A program made the position numbers and the translations under genes. DNA of 64,000 bases from assembly GCA_028456385.1 (NCBI GenBank), contig JALNQF010000202.1, positions 1 to 64,000 of the forward strand, read 5' to 3'. This DNA is from Ophiosphaerella korrae. Taxonomy: Eukaryota; Ascomycota; Dothideomycetes; Pleosporales; Phaeosphaeriaceae. The notes beneath the pieces are model-generated. The model saw only the letters and a program-made list of their open reading frames with translations, did no database searches and was not told the DNA's origin. Within the stretch, counting starts at the first letter, position 1. Each line of letters starts with the position of its first letter. Positions 1 through 11,437 of this stretch are shown one piece after another.

Positions 1-77
1 GTGGAAGGCTCGATGACTTTCTATGGCCCCTGCGCGTCGGGCCCACTATTATCAGTCCCACTTGCACCCCCCTTGTA
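1..77. mobile_element. right-hand end of a short inverted-repeat element cut by the window edge
   Basis: Bases 11-77 resemble bases 404-455, the right end of the neighbouring element: both hold GATGA-TTTCTATGGCC and both finish in CCCCCTTG followed by TA. Only this end is in the window. Together with the left end of the next element, which starts at 80, it forms a near-perfect palindrome at 67-90 with 11-bp arms and a 2-bp centre. No coding sequence is visible. Confidence 0.4.
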
Positions 78-81
78 GGTA

Positions 82-453
82 CAAGGGGGGTAGCCGAAAA
101 GGACGGGCATGGCTCGTGCGCATAGAATTCAATCGAATCTTACCTACACTGTAATTTACATACAACTTGGATCAATCAGTACTGTGTACAAGGGTGGTGC
201 AAGAGCGGATGAGTATGGCTCGTGCGCGCACATACAAAATTTGTGTAGAAGATTGTCGATTTCTTTCGAATTCTGTGTAAGTTTGAGCACGGACTGACTC
301 ATCCGCTCTTGCGCCACCCTTGTATACCCACCTCTAGCCTTCTATACAGCCTTACAGCGATGTCCTGAATTGTATATAGAATTCTATTGGAGTAAAGAAT
401 CTTTGATGAATTTCTATGGCCTATTCGCCATGCCCGCCCTTTTGACCCCCTTG
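82..453. mobile_element. MITE-like element with about 50-bp terminal inverted repeats and TA flanks
   Basis: The left end (TA then CAAGGGGGG, from 80) and the right end (CCCCCTTG then TA, to 455) are imperfect inverted repeats over roughly 50 bp. Both contain the motif GCCATGCCCG with a following CCTTTT, read on opposite strands. TA on both sides fits the target duplication of Tc1/mariner-type elements. There is no transposase reading frame, so this would be a non-autonomous element about 372 bp long. A second inverted-repeat unit is nested inside it. The family assignment is inference. Confidence 0.5.
189..322. mobile_element. nested 134-bp inverted-repeat element
   Basis: Bases 187-214 and 297-324 are inverted copies of each other over 28 bp with one mismatch. 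Each starts with TA followed by CAAGGGTGG on its own strand. The unit lies inside the larger inverted-repeat element and shares its CAAGGG terminus and TA flank, so it looks like an insertion of a related short element. It has no coding capacity. Confidence 0.5.
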
Positions 454-455
454 TA

Positions 456-1415
456 CAAAATTTTCAGCTCTCGTGACTATAGCCTAGACTCCTGTATGGT
501 TGGAATGCTAGAAAATTGATGTCATACCTAACGTGATGCATCAACAACCTAAGGTTCAATTTCTCAACATCTTGAATAGGCTAAAGCTCCAAACATGATA
601 CACGTATTCAGATCAAAAACGGCGTCTCCAATACAAGCTTTCTTAAGGTTGTACATTCGTCGCTGATTAAAGGACAGTAGAGAGCGTCGATTATTTCCTG
701 GTATCGCCTGATAATTGAGGTAATCATCAATATTTCAGTCGTATGAAAGCCAAATCCACTTTGAAGCGTAGATCATCCTTCGCGTGCGGAAGGCTTGCAT
801 AACGTTTACCGCTTATGCACCCAAGTGGACCGAAAAACATCCGATATACCGACCGAATGTGTGATTCGTTGGAAACCGAGCAGGTGCTCAAAAATACAGC
901 GAATTTCCCAACGGTGTCGCCAATGACAGGTGTTGATCGTTCATTGCTCAAGCATCTCAACACAGACCCCATACAGAATCCTGCAAACAACCTTGTAGAC
1001 AATGCTTGATGCCAACTTAAAACAGGTAGGTTAAGTGTCGATCATGATGATCAGTTGATGTTCACGCGATTCCGCACACTTCCGCAGCCAATACCAGTTG
1101 CCGAAAAATCACCACACGTCCCAAGGAGTCCATGATATTGGCTTTGCCTCATGCCACCGCGCAAAGCTTCGTCACAGTGCTCTAGCCCCACAAAGCACTT
1201 TTCTCTATGGACGCGCTTCTTGTGTCCCCTGTAAAATGTAATTATGTGGCTCTTTCACAGATGCAGCTGGTGAGTACCAACTAGAACAGCTTGCTAAGCA
1301 TCGCTAAAGAAATTCGAATGGTCCCGAGCAGTGTCATGATGCAGCGTGCCCAATGAGGTCGACGACCTTGGAAGTTTTGGGTATCGTCACAACCACATCC
1401 TGGATGAGCGAAAAG
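456..1415. other. gene-free stretch
   Basis: Only short open frames without family resemblance occur on either strand. I see no repeat, tRNA or splice-supported exon. The right part is presumably the upstream region of the MARVEL gene. Confidence 0.4.
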
Positions 1416-1421
1416 TATAAG
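1416..1421 (+). promoter_or_regulatory. TATA-like box
   Basis: TATAAG lies about 115 bp upstream of the MARVEL-gene start codon at 1532. That is a plausible core-promoter position for a filamentous fungus. Confidence 0.35.
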
Positions 1422-1531
1422 AGCCCGAGAGGCTGGAGGAAAAGTGAAGCCACAAGGCAGACATCCACATACTGCTATTACGCTGGCCCGGTGAACGATA
1501 TAATCAACAAATAACAACCGAACTATTCAGC

Positions 1532-2179
1532 ATGGTTTTCAAAGTTCTTCCCTCTAGAGCTCTACGTTTGGCTGTCGCTGGGTGCAATGCTTTGGCCTGG
1601 ATCAGCTCGGCTATCGTTGTCGGTATTACTGGATACTTCTTGAAAAATTACCCTCACGATCAGCATCTGATCTTTGAAATTAGTGTTGTAAGTAGCTACC
1701 CCACCACTTTTGAGATGCCAAAGTATAGCAGTGTTACTATGCTGTTTTCAACGTGGAGCAAAGTTTGCGCTAACAATATTCTAGTCTGCAATCGTCCTTG
1801 GCCTTTGGCTGCCCTCTTTCGCCTTTCCTCTCCTCAGTAGCTACAAGTCCTACTATGCACCCCTCAACTTCATCTTCTCTTACCTCTGGCTTACCGCTTT
1901 CATCTTCGCGGCCCAAGACTACAACGAAAGCGAGTGCAAGTTGAACTCTCCTTTTGGCGGATCTTGCAACTTGAAGCTCACCAGCGAGTCTTTCATCTTT
2001 CTCGCCTTGTAAGTGCATGCCAATTTATTAAACTTGTAGATATCCTCCGCTCACTATCGCATAGTTTCTTTTCATTCGCTTCATTTGTTATCGATGCATA
2101 CTCTTGGAAGACTGCGGCTGTCGTAGCCGCTGAGCCTGTGCACCCTGAGAAGCCGGCTGAGGCTCCTGCCACCGTTTGA
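1532..2179 (+). CDS. MARVEL-domain membrane protein
   Basis: Three exons (1532-1687, 1785-2008, 2065-2179) give a 164-residue protein. Both introns start with GTAAGT, end in CTAG or ATAG, and keep the frame. The product has four hydrophobic segments: near residues 10-35, just after the first splice, around FIFSYLWLTAFIFAA, and around FIFLAFFFSFASFVIDAY. Between segments three and four is an extracellular loop with two cysteines (ECKLNSPFGGSC), a layout common in fungal MARVEL proteins of the Nce102/synaptogyrin-like class. Such proteins sit in the plasma membrane or vesicles and organise membrane domains. The C-terminal tail is short and rich in Ala, Pro and Glu. The specific role is unknown. 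Neighbours give no functional hint. Confidence 0.85.
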
Positions 2180-3065
2180 GCCACTGCCATCGTTCTGTCT
2201 TACACTATTCTGGACAGCTGCGGTGTACGACTGCGTTACTCCAGGCCACCGCCTTGGAACAGCCTCCTGCTGATTCATATACGATTATTGTATTCGACTT
2301 GCTGGTAATTTTTGATGACCTCAGATAAAGGATTCTGTCAAGCACGCTGTAATTGGAAGGATTAGGCAAGTTGTCTGGACATCGTTTTCCTGCAGTATAA
2401 ATATACCCTTGTCACTCGTTAGACACTTGCGATTTGAATACTACGCGCTATGATTCTCAGCCTCCTTCTATTGTCATGCATATGTTGATGCTTTGCGCTG
2501 TGACTTTCCTACCCGATCATTAGAAAATCTCAATAGTCAACGAAACCGCTGGATCAAAAGCCTTGCTGTCCTATCTGGTCTGCAACATCGCCAACACTTT
2601 GAGACCTTCTTTGAGCATCTACCAGTATTGATCGAAGAACCCCTCGTTTGTCCACCTCTGATGCCTAAGGGCCTGGGGGAGTAAACCTCATGACGTAACA
2701 AATTTTACATTGCCGCCACTAGTGCAAGCATAACGTCACACCCTCTCACGGCACTATGCCGGGGCATATTGAATAACGACCAAGGATTCTCAATGCACAT
2801 AATTAGCCGCCGCGAAACAGGTATGGTTTTGAGGTCGGCTTAGGTACTTTAATTCGCCAAGAATAGTGATCAGCAAGGGCTAGTCATTTTGCTTGATAGA
2901 AAGAAAGTGATTTGGTGAATAAAGAAGGTTCTGCTAACGTTTTCGCGTGAGGTGGCTGGTTAGGTTGCTTCTTGGAGGCTCGTACATCCAAGGCAATTGA
3001 ACAGAGCCACTAAAGCTATACTGGTAGTTTCCTGTAGGCTAACTCTGATCCTCCTCTGGCACATT
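2180..3065. other. gene-free stretch with an isolated TATA-like site
   Basis: TATAAATA at 2396-2403 is followed by a 12-codon open frame at 2450-2488 beginning with a hydrophobic stretch. I could not connect it to any further exon. No family resemblance was found elsewhere in the stretch. Confidence 0.25.
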
Positions 3066-3999
3066 TCTTACCTATTCTTCACTCGTACTTGCCCAGCATC
3101 CTTCAGGCAGCTCCAGTTCGATACCTAAATCGCCGAGCTTCGTCAGACTTGCAAATGTTGCTATCGGTGCTCTGGTAGTATCTAGAACTAAGTGTACCAA
3201 GAGTTGAAGGCAGAAGAGATTTGCGTATTGAAAGCATCGTTGGAGAGGGGTCATGTCATCATATGTGGTCATGGATAATTCCATGCTCTCATTCTTCGGC
3301 ACTTTTCGCTCGGACCCATTCTTCTACTGAGTGCATGGGTTGTGAACAGACACTGGAATCAATGGAGTTTTTTTTGTCCGTCTAGCTGGACGCTTTGTTG
3401 AGACAGTCGTGGGCTTGCCAAGACTTGTCAACCCCTCCAAACTGGGGAGCAATCCATGACAGAGAAAAACGGGCAAGCAATCGCACTAGTAGATCGAAAG
3501 AGGGCGCAATGCTAGCCCATGATTCTGCCAGACCTCGTAAGCCAAATGCCGTAGCCAGGATGGCGGAGGGAGAGGTGCAAAGCGTGGCGATTGTTGTACA
3601 ACAGACTCCCGAAATAGCATCAGCGACTTGGCTACCTGTCCGCTTGCGGCTACTTCAATAACCTCTTCTGGAGACAAAGAGGCCAGGAGAATCGACCCGT
3701 ATTGAGCTTTTTTGACCAGCACTAAAAACTCAAAGGTTTTGCGCTTCCTTTACCGTCATTTGTAGATGATAATGCAAATATCTATGTATGCTGCGGTTGT
3801 AGTTCGGCAGAACTTAATCTCTTCTCATGATGCGATAATATGGTTGACCATATCTATGATGACATCCGCCATCCACACGTTCAGATCGACCAAGTCTGGT
3901 AATGGGAGAGCTCGCGTGCCCGCCGGATACGATAAAGGTGATACAAGTTCCTGACTGCTGTCGGTTCCAGAGTATGGTGCCCGGTAGTCGTTGGGCCAA
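3066..3999 (-). pseudogene. possible decayed gene in several frames
   Basis: Three coding-looking pieces lie on this strand but do not join in one frame. About 3815-3990 reads a proline- and aspartate-rich piece ending DMVNHIIAS. About 3486-3740 reads KRKTFEFLVLVKKAQYGSIL and onward. About 3072-3302 reads an ankyrin-like piece, DDMTPLQRCFQYANLF. Stops separate them and I found no convincing splice pairs. A relic of an ankyrin-containing fungal protein is one reading. Chance open frames are the other. Confidence 0.2.
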
Positions 4000-4765
4000 G
4001 CTGACAGCTTAGGTGCACTACTTGGCGCCGAGGGACTTGCCGAAGCTAGCTCAGGGGATCACCCGCATCTTTTCTTGGTAGTGCACCACAACAACTATTT
4101 CCGGGCTTCGAGACTTTGCCGGATACCATCACTAAACTCACCACGCCTAAGTAGTGGGTTTCACGATATGTGTTCGGATGAAAAAAGCCTCAATTCAACG
4201 TCTTGCGCGGTTGGAATGCCATGGCACTTTTCGTGCGCTGCTCTCGTTCACAGCTAAACAGATGCAACTGGTCTACAGTGGTGAACAACCGAGAATGCCT
4301 GCATGCAACAGATTATAATCACTTGTAGGGTAAGCATTCATTTCCTGTTCTAAGAAAGGGTCCAGCTCGTCTGGGCAGTCGCGTATTCTCTTGTCCGACC
4401 TTTCTCTGCTATTTTCTGACGGGCCCTGAACACACTGCTCGCACAGTGCGGCTGAGCCTAACCTCGCCAAGCACGCCACATACAGCAATGGTCGAGATAC
4501 ACTTTTTCCAATGTCTTGGGTCCGCCACGGCTCGCCCCTTCATAGCTCTACCGTTCCATAAGTATTAGTATCAGTCTTGGATGATCATGTCTATTCTTTG
4601 CGCTCGCTACTTACTTGAAACTTTCTACGGTGTCTATCACTCGCTTGACACTTCGCACATTGTTCTATCGATAGATCAACAACACTCCCTCAAACACCAA
4701 AATACACCTGTTGACTCCGTATCCGGATCTCAACTATTAATAACCCGCATTGTTGTATTTGAACC
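4000..4765. other. intergenic stretch upstream of the chitin deacetylase gene
   Basis: No supported gene on either strand. The last 200 bp are pyrimidine- and A-rich, as is common in fungal leaders. Confidence 0.3.
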
Positions 4766-7285
4766 ATGCGGTTCTCGGATATTTTGGCTACGTCACTTGT
4801 GGTCCGCCTCGTGTCGGCTCATGGTGCTATCCCTGGAGCACCGAAAATCTTAGGACTTGCCCAAGGAGATGTTGCTGCATTGAAAGCGAGGAATATCTTT
4901 GGAGGACACGCGCATGTAAATCCTGCATTAGCTGCTCGATCTGCTCAGTCGGCACAGCTACAGGCCCGTCAGGGCGGCAATGCACAGAATCGTTGTGGCA
5001 AGAACTTTGGATGTGCAACTTGTGCGGAAGGATATTGTTGTTCTAATGGTGGATACTGTAAGTAACACATGAAAGGGGTTTGGGAATTATATAAGATTAT
5101 GCTAATGTAGAACAGGTGGTCAAGGGCAAGATTACTGCCAGGCGCCAGACAGTAACTTCGAATATGGACCAGGTGCTGATGCGAACAAACTGCCTGCTGG
5201 AGGCTCAACTCGCTCGATACCACGTCCAAAGGTTGGCAACGTCCTTTACGGGGGAGAAGGCATTTATCCATGCCAGAAACCAGGACAAGTAGCAATTACT
5301 TACGATGACGGACCATACAGCTACACGGCCGATCTTCTGGATCTTTTCCGGTCATATAATTTCAAGGCTACTTTCTGTGAGTATCAGCCTATCAAGTCAA
5401 AATGGCTATATCCTGATAAATATCTCTATAGTTATCACTGGTATCAACCTGTACAAGGGCTCGATCGATGATGAGTCTAAGCCTTGGGCGAACGTGATTC
5501 GTCGCATGTATGCCGAAGGCCATCAAGTTGCTAGCCATACCTGGTCACATCAAGATCTGAGTGCTATTACCAAGGAACAGCGATACGAGCAGATGGTCAA
5601 ACTCGAAATGGCTACCAGCAACATTATCGGGGTGTTTCCAACTTACATGCGTCCACCATTTTCCTCCTGTTCCGCAGCTTCAGGATGTCCGCAAGACATG
5701 GCTGATCTTGGATACCACATCTCGTACTTCGACCTTGACACCGATGGTATGAAATATCTCACCATCGTAATGATCCTGCTGACCGGTTATAGACTACAAC
5801 AACATCACGCCAGAAAAGGCTCAGATTCCTAAAAATAATGTCTACGCTGCTCTTAACCCCAGCGACCCGAAGACTCAACAGTTCCTAGCCATCGCTCATG
5901 ACATTCATTTTCAGACTGTATACAACTTGACTGGCTACATGCTCGACTTGATGGTCAAGAAAGGCTACACTGGTGTAACGATGGGCGAGTGTTTAGGTGA
6001 CCCTGTTGCCAATTGGTACCGAAGCCCTACTGGTCGTGTAGCTACTTCATCTAAATTCACAGCGCCTGCTTGCGCATCTACCTGGGCCTCATCTTCATCG
6101 TCTAGGGCTTCATCGTCCGGTTCTGCTTCCGTCAGCCGTACCTCGAGTGTAGCATTGTCAACCCCTACAACCGTCTCACCCGATGCCTCATGCGGAGGTA
6201 CTACTGGATATACCTGTCTTGGTTTCTCTGGGGGAGAATGTTGTTCACAGTATGGTTACTGCGGTAACACTGCAGGCCACTGCGGAGATGGATGCCAAGC
6301 TGGGTTCGGAAAATGTGGTAGTTTGTCCTCATCGTCATCGGTCGCGTCCACAGGGGCTTCATCTTCAGCTGGCTCCAGCACAGCAGCCAGCAGCGGAAGC
6401 TCTACTCGCGCCTCGTCTTCTGCGCCCAGTTCAACGCCTAGCGGCATTACTTCACCTGACGCTTCGTGTGGAGGCTCTGCCGGATACACTTGCATCGGCT
6501 TCTCCGGAGGAGAGTGCTGCTCACAGTACGGTTATTGTGGTAACACTGCGGGACACTGCGGTGAGGCCTGCAACCCGCTTTTCGGTAAATGCACTTCATC
6601 TGGATCATCATCGTCTAGCATACCCGTATCTTCTAGCACATCTGCATCATCCTCAAGCAGGCCCGCATCTTCTTCCAGTCAATCTGTATCATCCTCTATC
6701 AGCGTTGCATCGGCTTCATCTAGTGTACCTGCATCCTCCAGCACACCTGTATCGTCTTCTAGCAGGCCAGTGTCCTCTAGTCAATCGACATCATCTTCGA
6801 GCAGGCCGGCATCTTCCTCATCGAGCAGGCCAGCATCTTCCTCATCCAGCAGGCCGGCATTTTCCTCATCCAGCGGGCCGGCATCTTCTTCTTCCAGCAG
6901 GCTGGTATCTTCTTCCAGTAGGCCGGCATCTTCCTCTTCCAGCAGGCCAGCATCCTCTCCACCTAGCAGGCCGGCACCGTCTTCCAGTCCATCAACATCG
7001 TCTTCTATCAGAGTTGAATCTACCTCATCTAGTGTACGGGCGTCATCTTCAGGCAGGCCGTCGTCCTCTTCCAGTCGGCCGTCTTCTTCATCAACTCGCT
7101 CTTCCTCAGCAACGGCAGCTACGCCCACGGGTAAAAAGTCACCCAACGGACTTTGTGGTCCTATCACCGGATATCATTGCATCGGACATGCTTGGGGAAG
7201 TTGCTGCTCTCAGTGGGGATACTGTGGTAGTGACATCTACACTTGTGGAGTTGGATGCAACAAGCTTTATGGCAAGTGCAATTAA
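4766..7285 (+). CDS. secreted polysaccharide (chitin) deacetylase with four CBM18 modules
   Basis: Four exons (4766-5057, 5116-5376, 5432-5746, 5793-7285) encode 786 residues. A signal peptide (residues 1-18) precedes one chitin-binding CBM18 module around 75-105. The NodB deacetylase domain shows the metal-binding motif TYDDGP (about 159-164), SHTWSH (about 219-224) and RPPF (about 258-261). The C-terminal half is a long Ser/Ala/Pro linker carrying two nearly identical CBM18 modules (each with GECCSQYGYCGN), then a third, more diverged one (GSCCSQWGYCGS) at the very end. The enzyme removes acetyl groups from chitin in the wall or extracellular space. CBM18 modules would bind chitin and the Ser-rich linker is probably O-mannosylated. 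The module count and linker length are larger than in many fungal homologues. Substrate assignment is from family knowledge; peptidoglycan or other GlcNAc polymers remain possible. Confidence 0.9.
6766..6975 (+). repeat. coding minisatellite of Ser-Ser-Arg-Pro-Ala units
   Basis: Inside the linker of the chitin deacetylase, a unit of about 24 bp encoding variants of S-R-P-A-S-S-S-S is repeated around eight times with few changes (for example SSSSRPASSSSSRPASS). Such arrays change length by slippage or unequal exchange, so linker length probably varies between strains. Confidence 0.7.
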
Positions 7286-7877
7286 GCTGCGATCGCAACA
7301 AAGTCATGAAATAACATGTCGGTGTACGCGGAGTTTGCCTATTATACAACTGTTTCATGATGTTGGTATTTGATGATGGATAATATGCTTAGCCTAGACT
7401 TTTAATTGTAAGAATTGGTTTCAAAATCTTCAGAATCTACTTCGAATATCTTCGCCCCCCTTGCATTTGAAGTGTGTAGCCATGATATTCATTATTCTTT
7501 CTTGTACATCTGAACGAGCGTATGGACAAGTGACATGTTCATTGAAAACCTCCTGAAAGCATGCGGGTATCCTCATGTGATGCTGCAACGTTCTACACTA
7601 GCGCAGGTGCTTCCCCTCACGTAGAACCAACATCACCTACACATCATTCCAAGCGAAGCGACACCACCAGCGTCACATTATACCTCACCACCAGCCTGTC
7701 CTTAACTAAAATTCAGTCGCGCCTTACACTAGATCGTGAGGCATGCGTCATCAACTCCTTCCCGCGGCGCTGGCTCCACCAAACAACCACCTCCAGGACC
7801 ATTGCTATCGCATCGATCAAAGCGCTTCGTCATTGTCTCATTAGTTGTTATTCATTCACTGGCCTCTTCAAGCGAAC
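7286..7877. other. intergenic space between two convergent genes
   Basis: This lies between the 3' ends of the chitin deacetylase (+) and the GT32 gene (-). A 147-codon open frame on the + strand (7561-8004) overlaps the last exon of the GT32 gene in antisense and is not taken as a gene. Confidence 0.4.
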
Positions 7878-9333
7878 CTATGACCCAATCATCATAGGCG
7901 CCATGGGCGCCTCAGGTGACGGCTTGCTGGCGATGAGCTTTTGGCGCTCCTCTTCCGATAATGTCTCCCACTCAGCTACGTTCTTGTCCTATATTCATGG
8001 TTAGGACCAAAGCTCATCAAAGTTGAAGGATGCTATAACTTACCCATTCTGCAACGCATTGCGGCTTCCAATTGCACTTTTCCACCTCGCCATACATGGG
8101 ATGGTTTTGTCGCGGATGCAGAGTGGGCCAGCCGGAGGCGTGATAATGGTGCTTCACAAGCGCACCCCTCGAATCATGGTTTCCCGAATCCGAATGGCCC
8201 TGACCTGCAGCAAATGCCTCTACGTTGAGGACCAATATGCCACCGATGAGTCTTGATTCTACCAGATTGTGGAATGGTTCCCATGTAACGGGCTTGCCAT
8301 CATTTTGGGTGGTCATCTGTTCCAACACTGCTTTTGTAAAGGCGGACGGCCCAGTGCCACTAATAACCTCATTAAAGTCGAGCTTAAGTTCTGAGATTGG
8401 TACGTCCTTCTCTGCGGCAAGCTCGTGAATCCATTCCTGTATGTTTTCGACGAGCCGCATCATAACAGGCAATCGTGGCTTTGCTGCGAAAGTCCATTGG
8501 CAAAAGGACATGCACTTGGATCCCAGGACGGGATGCTTGACGAAGGCTGGCTCATCAATTTCGACCCCAATGATCATGTCGACCTCATGCTCATTGTACC
8601 GTTCAGGAATAAAGCGATCCACGGGACGTAATGACTCAACATCAATATCAGCATACACTCCGCCCTCAGCGTACATGACGAGATATCGAAGTAGATCTGC
8701 TTTGATGATCGTTATCTTCAATTCTTTGTATAGCTCAACAAAGTCTGGACGGTTAAGACCATGGACACCGTAATGCCAGTCGAGATATTGAACCGCATTG
8801 TCGTCAGTGAGCACTTCGTAACGATAAGTGGGGTTCTTCGCCGGCCATGTCTTCGCCGCATCCGAGTCGCGCTGCTCAAAACCCAGAGGCCCCACCTTCC
8901 AAGTTTGCCAAATTTTCCTTGGGATTACGCTGGTCGTTTCCTGCAAGGGCTGTTGGTATTTCAACTCTCGCCTGTACTTGTGCGCGGCTCGGATAGGAGT
9001 AGTGAAAAAATGAGTGTTGGCAAAGAACAGCAATATGAAGAGTACGGCGAGATAAGCTGGCAGTACCCTTCGCACTTGGCTTGTAAACCTGCCTTGGAAA
9101 TGAGTGGCAATTGGCGAGTGAGGAGGCATCCTGAGGTTGAGACGAAGCTTTGGCGGACGTGTCCTTGACTGACTGCGCATGCTGAGATTATCAGAAAATT
9201 GCGAGAGCATCGGCTTTTGCTCATCGCCGTTTCTGCCCCAGAGCAATCTTGGTCCACGGACCGATGGCTCTCCGTATACCCTGTCATGTGCGTGACCAGC
9301 CTGAGCTGGGGTTACTTCCTCGGTACGTATCAT
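7878..9333 (-). CDS. GT32 glycosyltransferase (Och1-like), type II membrane protein
   Basis: Two exons (9333 down to 8044, then 7988 down to 7878) encode 466 residues. The intron 7989-8043 has GTAAGT and TATAG ends; splicing adds the natural tail DKNVAEWETLSEEERQ and onward instead of an abrupt stop. A basic cytoplasmic part is followed by one membrane segment (about 90-110) and a lumenal domain with IPRKIWQTWK (about 137-146). The sugar-nucleotide DxD motif sits in GGVYADIDVES (about 225-233). This is the DXD-containing family of Och1/Sur1 mannosyltransferases of the Golgi. The exact donor and acceptor cannot be told. It is divergent from the acyltransferase gene at 9900 across 566 bp. Confidence 0.85.
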
Positions 9334-9899
9334 ATCAGGAGCTTCTTGTCTATTGACTTTGGGCTATCAGCAATAAGCACGACATGTGGAGACCCAGCAC
9401 GAATTAACCCTTGCATACTGTAGCGGAGTGTGCTCAGAGTTGGATAGTCAATGCTCCCATGGCGATCCCAATGGCCATACCCCTGCTTCTGCAGCGGCCA
9501 CTTAGCCAATATTGGACCCAGCCCCATGCATTATACTCCTATCAGCATTTAAGGCCGCCTAAGATCATTCAGCTCGTAGCCAAACAGAGCACGTAAGATT
9601 ACGAGGCTGCGGCCTAATCCTTCACTCCATCGGTGGCTGGGGTTTGCTTGACTCTTTTCCCCGCACCCGCATTGCACTAGACCTGGGATCCCTGAAGGTT
9701 CTTTGAATGTCCCTCGGGATGGCGCCAAATCTGCTATGGCTCGTGGGCTCTCGCATGTGCGATCTATGTTGACTAAGACTCCATTTGCATACCTATGGTG
9801 ACGATAACAAATTTATGGAGAAATTAACTGCATCTCTTTCTCTCAACACGTTGGAGTCGCCTAAAGAGCCTCTCCCTAACTTATCAATTACCACACACA
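9334..9899. promoter_or_regulatory. shared upstream region of GT32 and acyltransferase genes
   Basis: The two genes diverge from this 566-bp interval, so it must contain both promoters. No perfect TATA box is evident. A C/T-rich stretch with CTCAACAC precedes the acyltransferase start. Confidence 0.4.
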
Positions 9900-11411
9900 A
9901 TGCCAGCCAAATTTGACGGGCTGTTGGACCAAACTACCTTAGAAGATGTTAAACTACGGCCTACGTCTTGGAAGCCTTCAAGGGTGCCGCGATGGAGCCT
10001 GAGTACTGTCCGACCGGAATTCCTCACCTTAGGACCTAAAAATCAGAAAAACATCATTCGAAGAACGGCCTGGCTCGACGGATTGCGCGGTTTTGCAGCA
10101 TTTCTGGTTTATATCCACCACAACCAACTTTGGGCTCATGGCGCAAAAGGAAACTCCATCTTCGAGGGTGGATTTGGCTATAATGGACAGTACTACTTTA
10201 GCGCTTTCCCTTTTATCCGTCTCTTCTTTTCAGGTGGTCATTTTGCCGTGTCGGTCTTCTTCGTTATCTCAGGCTACGTGCTCTCGGTCAAGTCTCTGAG
10301 CTTGATACACAGTGGCAAAACAGTCAATACAGCTGAGGCAATCGGATCGGCCCTCTTTCGTCGATGGCTGCGGCTATATATCCCGATCATTGTTGTCACT
10401 TTGTCCTGGTTGTGCTTTCGACATGCTACTCAGATACGAGTTGATATGCAGGATATGAGGGACACATTCCGCGAGGACCTCAAATTCTGGTATTATACCT
10501 TCAAGAACTACAGTTTTGTCTTTAGCGACAACATTGTCGCGTTCTGTATTCCATACCATCCACATACCTGGTCTATTCCGATCGAGTTCAAAGGATCCAT
10601 TATCATCTACACGACGCTCTCAGCCTTGTCGAAATGTACAAGAAACGCTCGGTTGTGGTGCGAAATCGGCTTAATGGTCTACTTCCTATACATTGTTGAT
10701 GGTTACTACGGCGCCATGTTCATAGGAGGCATGTTTCTGTCTGACCTTGATCTCCTCTCCGAGAGTGATCAGCTTCCGCGCTTCTTCTCAGCACTGTCAG
10801 GTTTCAAAGAGTTCATCTTTTTTCACCTCTTCATTGCAGGCCTCTACCTGTCTGGAGTACCCACGGGCGACACGAAGGAGACTGATGCTGTAACGCTTAT
10901 CGCGAAAACACCTGGGTGGAAATGGCTTTCCCGTCTCAAGCCACAAGCTGTTTTCGATGCTAAATGGTTCTACCTCTTCTGGTCTGCGCTCTTTGTTGTA
11001 GCATCGGTTCCACGTCTGCCATGGCTGAAGCGCTTCTTTGAGACACGCGTCTGCCAGTACCTTGCGCGTATCTCATTCGCTCTATATCTAGTGCACGGTT
11101 TGGTGATATGGTCGATTGGCGACAGAGTATACGCTGCGACTGGTCTGGTACGATCAGAGCATAAGAAGCACATACCTCACTGGATCAACAAGTTTCCGCT
11201 CTCAACGAAGGGACCATTGGGGTTTGAGCTTGCTTTCTGGCTGCCGCAGCTTGTTCTTCTTCCACTCACACTATACTTAGCTGAGGTGGTGACAAAGCTG
11301 GTTGACGAGCCAAGCGTCAAATTGACGAACTGGTTCCATCGCAAGACATTGGCCCCAGCGCAAGCTCAATCACAGCCTCTCCACAAAAGGTCGTTTAGCT
11401 CGGCATGTTGA
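9900..11411 (+). CDS. acyltransferase-3 family membrane protein
   Basis: A single exon of 503 codons. After about 60 polar residues comes the family signature WLDGLRGFAAFLVYIHHNQL, with the histidine thought to be catalytic, and then about ten hydrophobic segments (for example SVFFVISGYVLSVKSL, SFALYLVHGLVIWSIG). This is the acyltransferase 3 (OafA/NodX-like) fold, which transfers acetyl or other acyl groups to sugars or small molecules at membranes. Fungal members include polysaccharide O-acetylases and some secondary-metabolism enzymes. The neighbouring glycosyltransferases and chitin deacetylase favour glycan acylation, but this is inference. The start codon is in good context and no in-frame upstream ATG was found. 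Confidence 0.85.
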   Translation: MPAKFDGLLDQTTLEDVKLRPTSWKPSRVPRWSLSTVRPEFLTLGPKNQKNIIRRTAWLDGLRGFAAFLVYIHHNQLWAHGAKGNSIFEGGFGYNGQYYFSAFPFIRLFFSGGHFAVSVFFVISGYVLSVKSLSLIHSGKTVNTAEAIGSALFRRWLRLYIPIIVVTLSWLCFRHATQIRVDMQDMRDTFREDLKFWYYTFKNYSFVFSDNIVAFCIPYHPHTWSIPIEFKGSIIIYTTLSALSKCTRNARLWCEIGLMVYFLYIVDGYYGAMFIGGMFLSDLDLLSESDQLPRFFSALSGFKEFIFFHLFIAGLYLSGVPTGDTKETDAVTLIAKTPGWKWLSRLKPQAVFDAKWFYLFWSALFVVASVPRLPWLKRFFETRVCQYLARISFALYLVHGLVIWSIGDRVYAATGLVRSEHKKHIPHWINKFPLSTKGPLGFELAFWLPQLVLLPLTLYLAEVVTKLVDEPSVKLTNWFHRKTLAPAQAQSQPLHKRSFSSAC

Positions 11412-11437
11412 TAGGCATGGAATCAATGAAATAATGC

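Noticed and set aside
6183..7373. Open frame of 396 codons overlapping the chitin deacetylase in another frame, plus a 128-codon antisense frame at 6781-7167
   Set aside because: Both arise from the Ser-codon minisatellite and low-complexity linker. The deacetylase frame has clear CBM18 modules and splice support.
7561..8004. 147-codon frame on the + strand
   Set aside because: It lies antisense to the last exon of the GT32 gene, which is supported by splice sites and a natural C-terminus, and has no family features.
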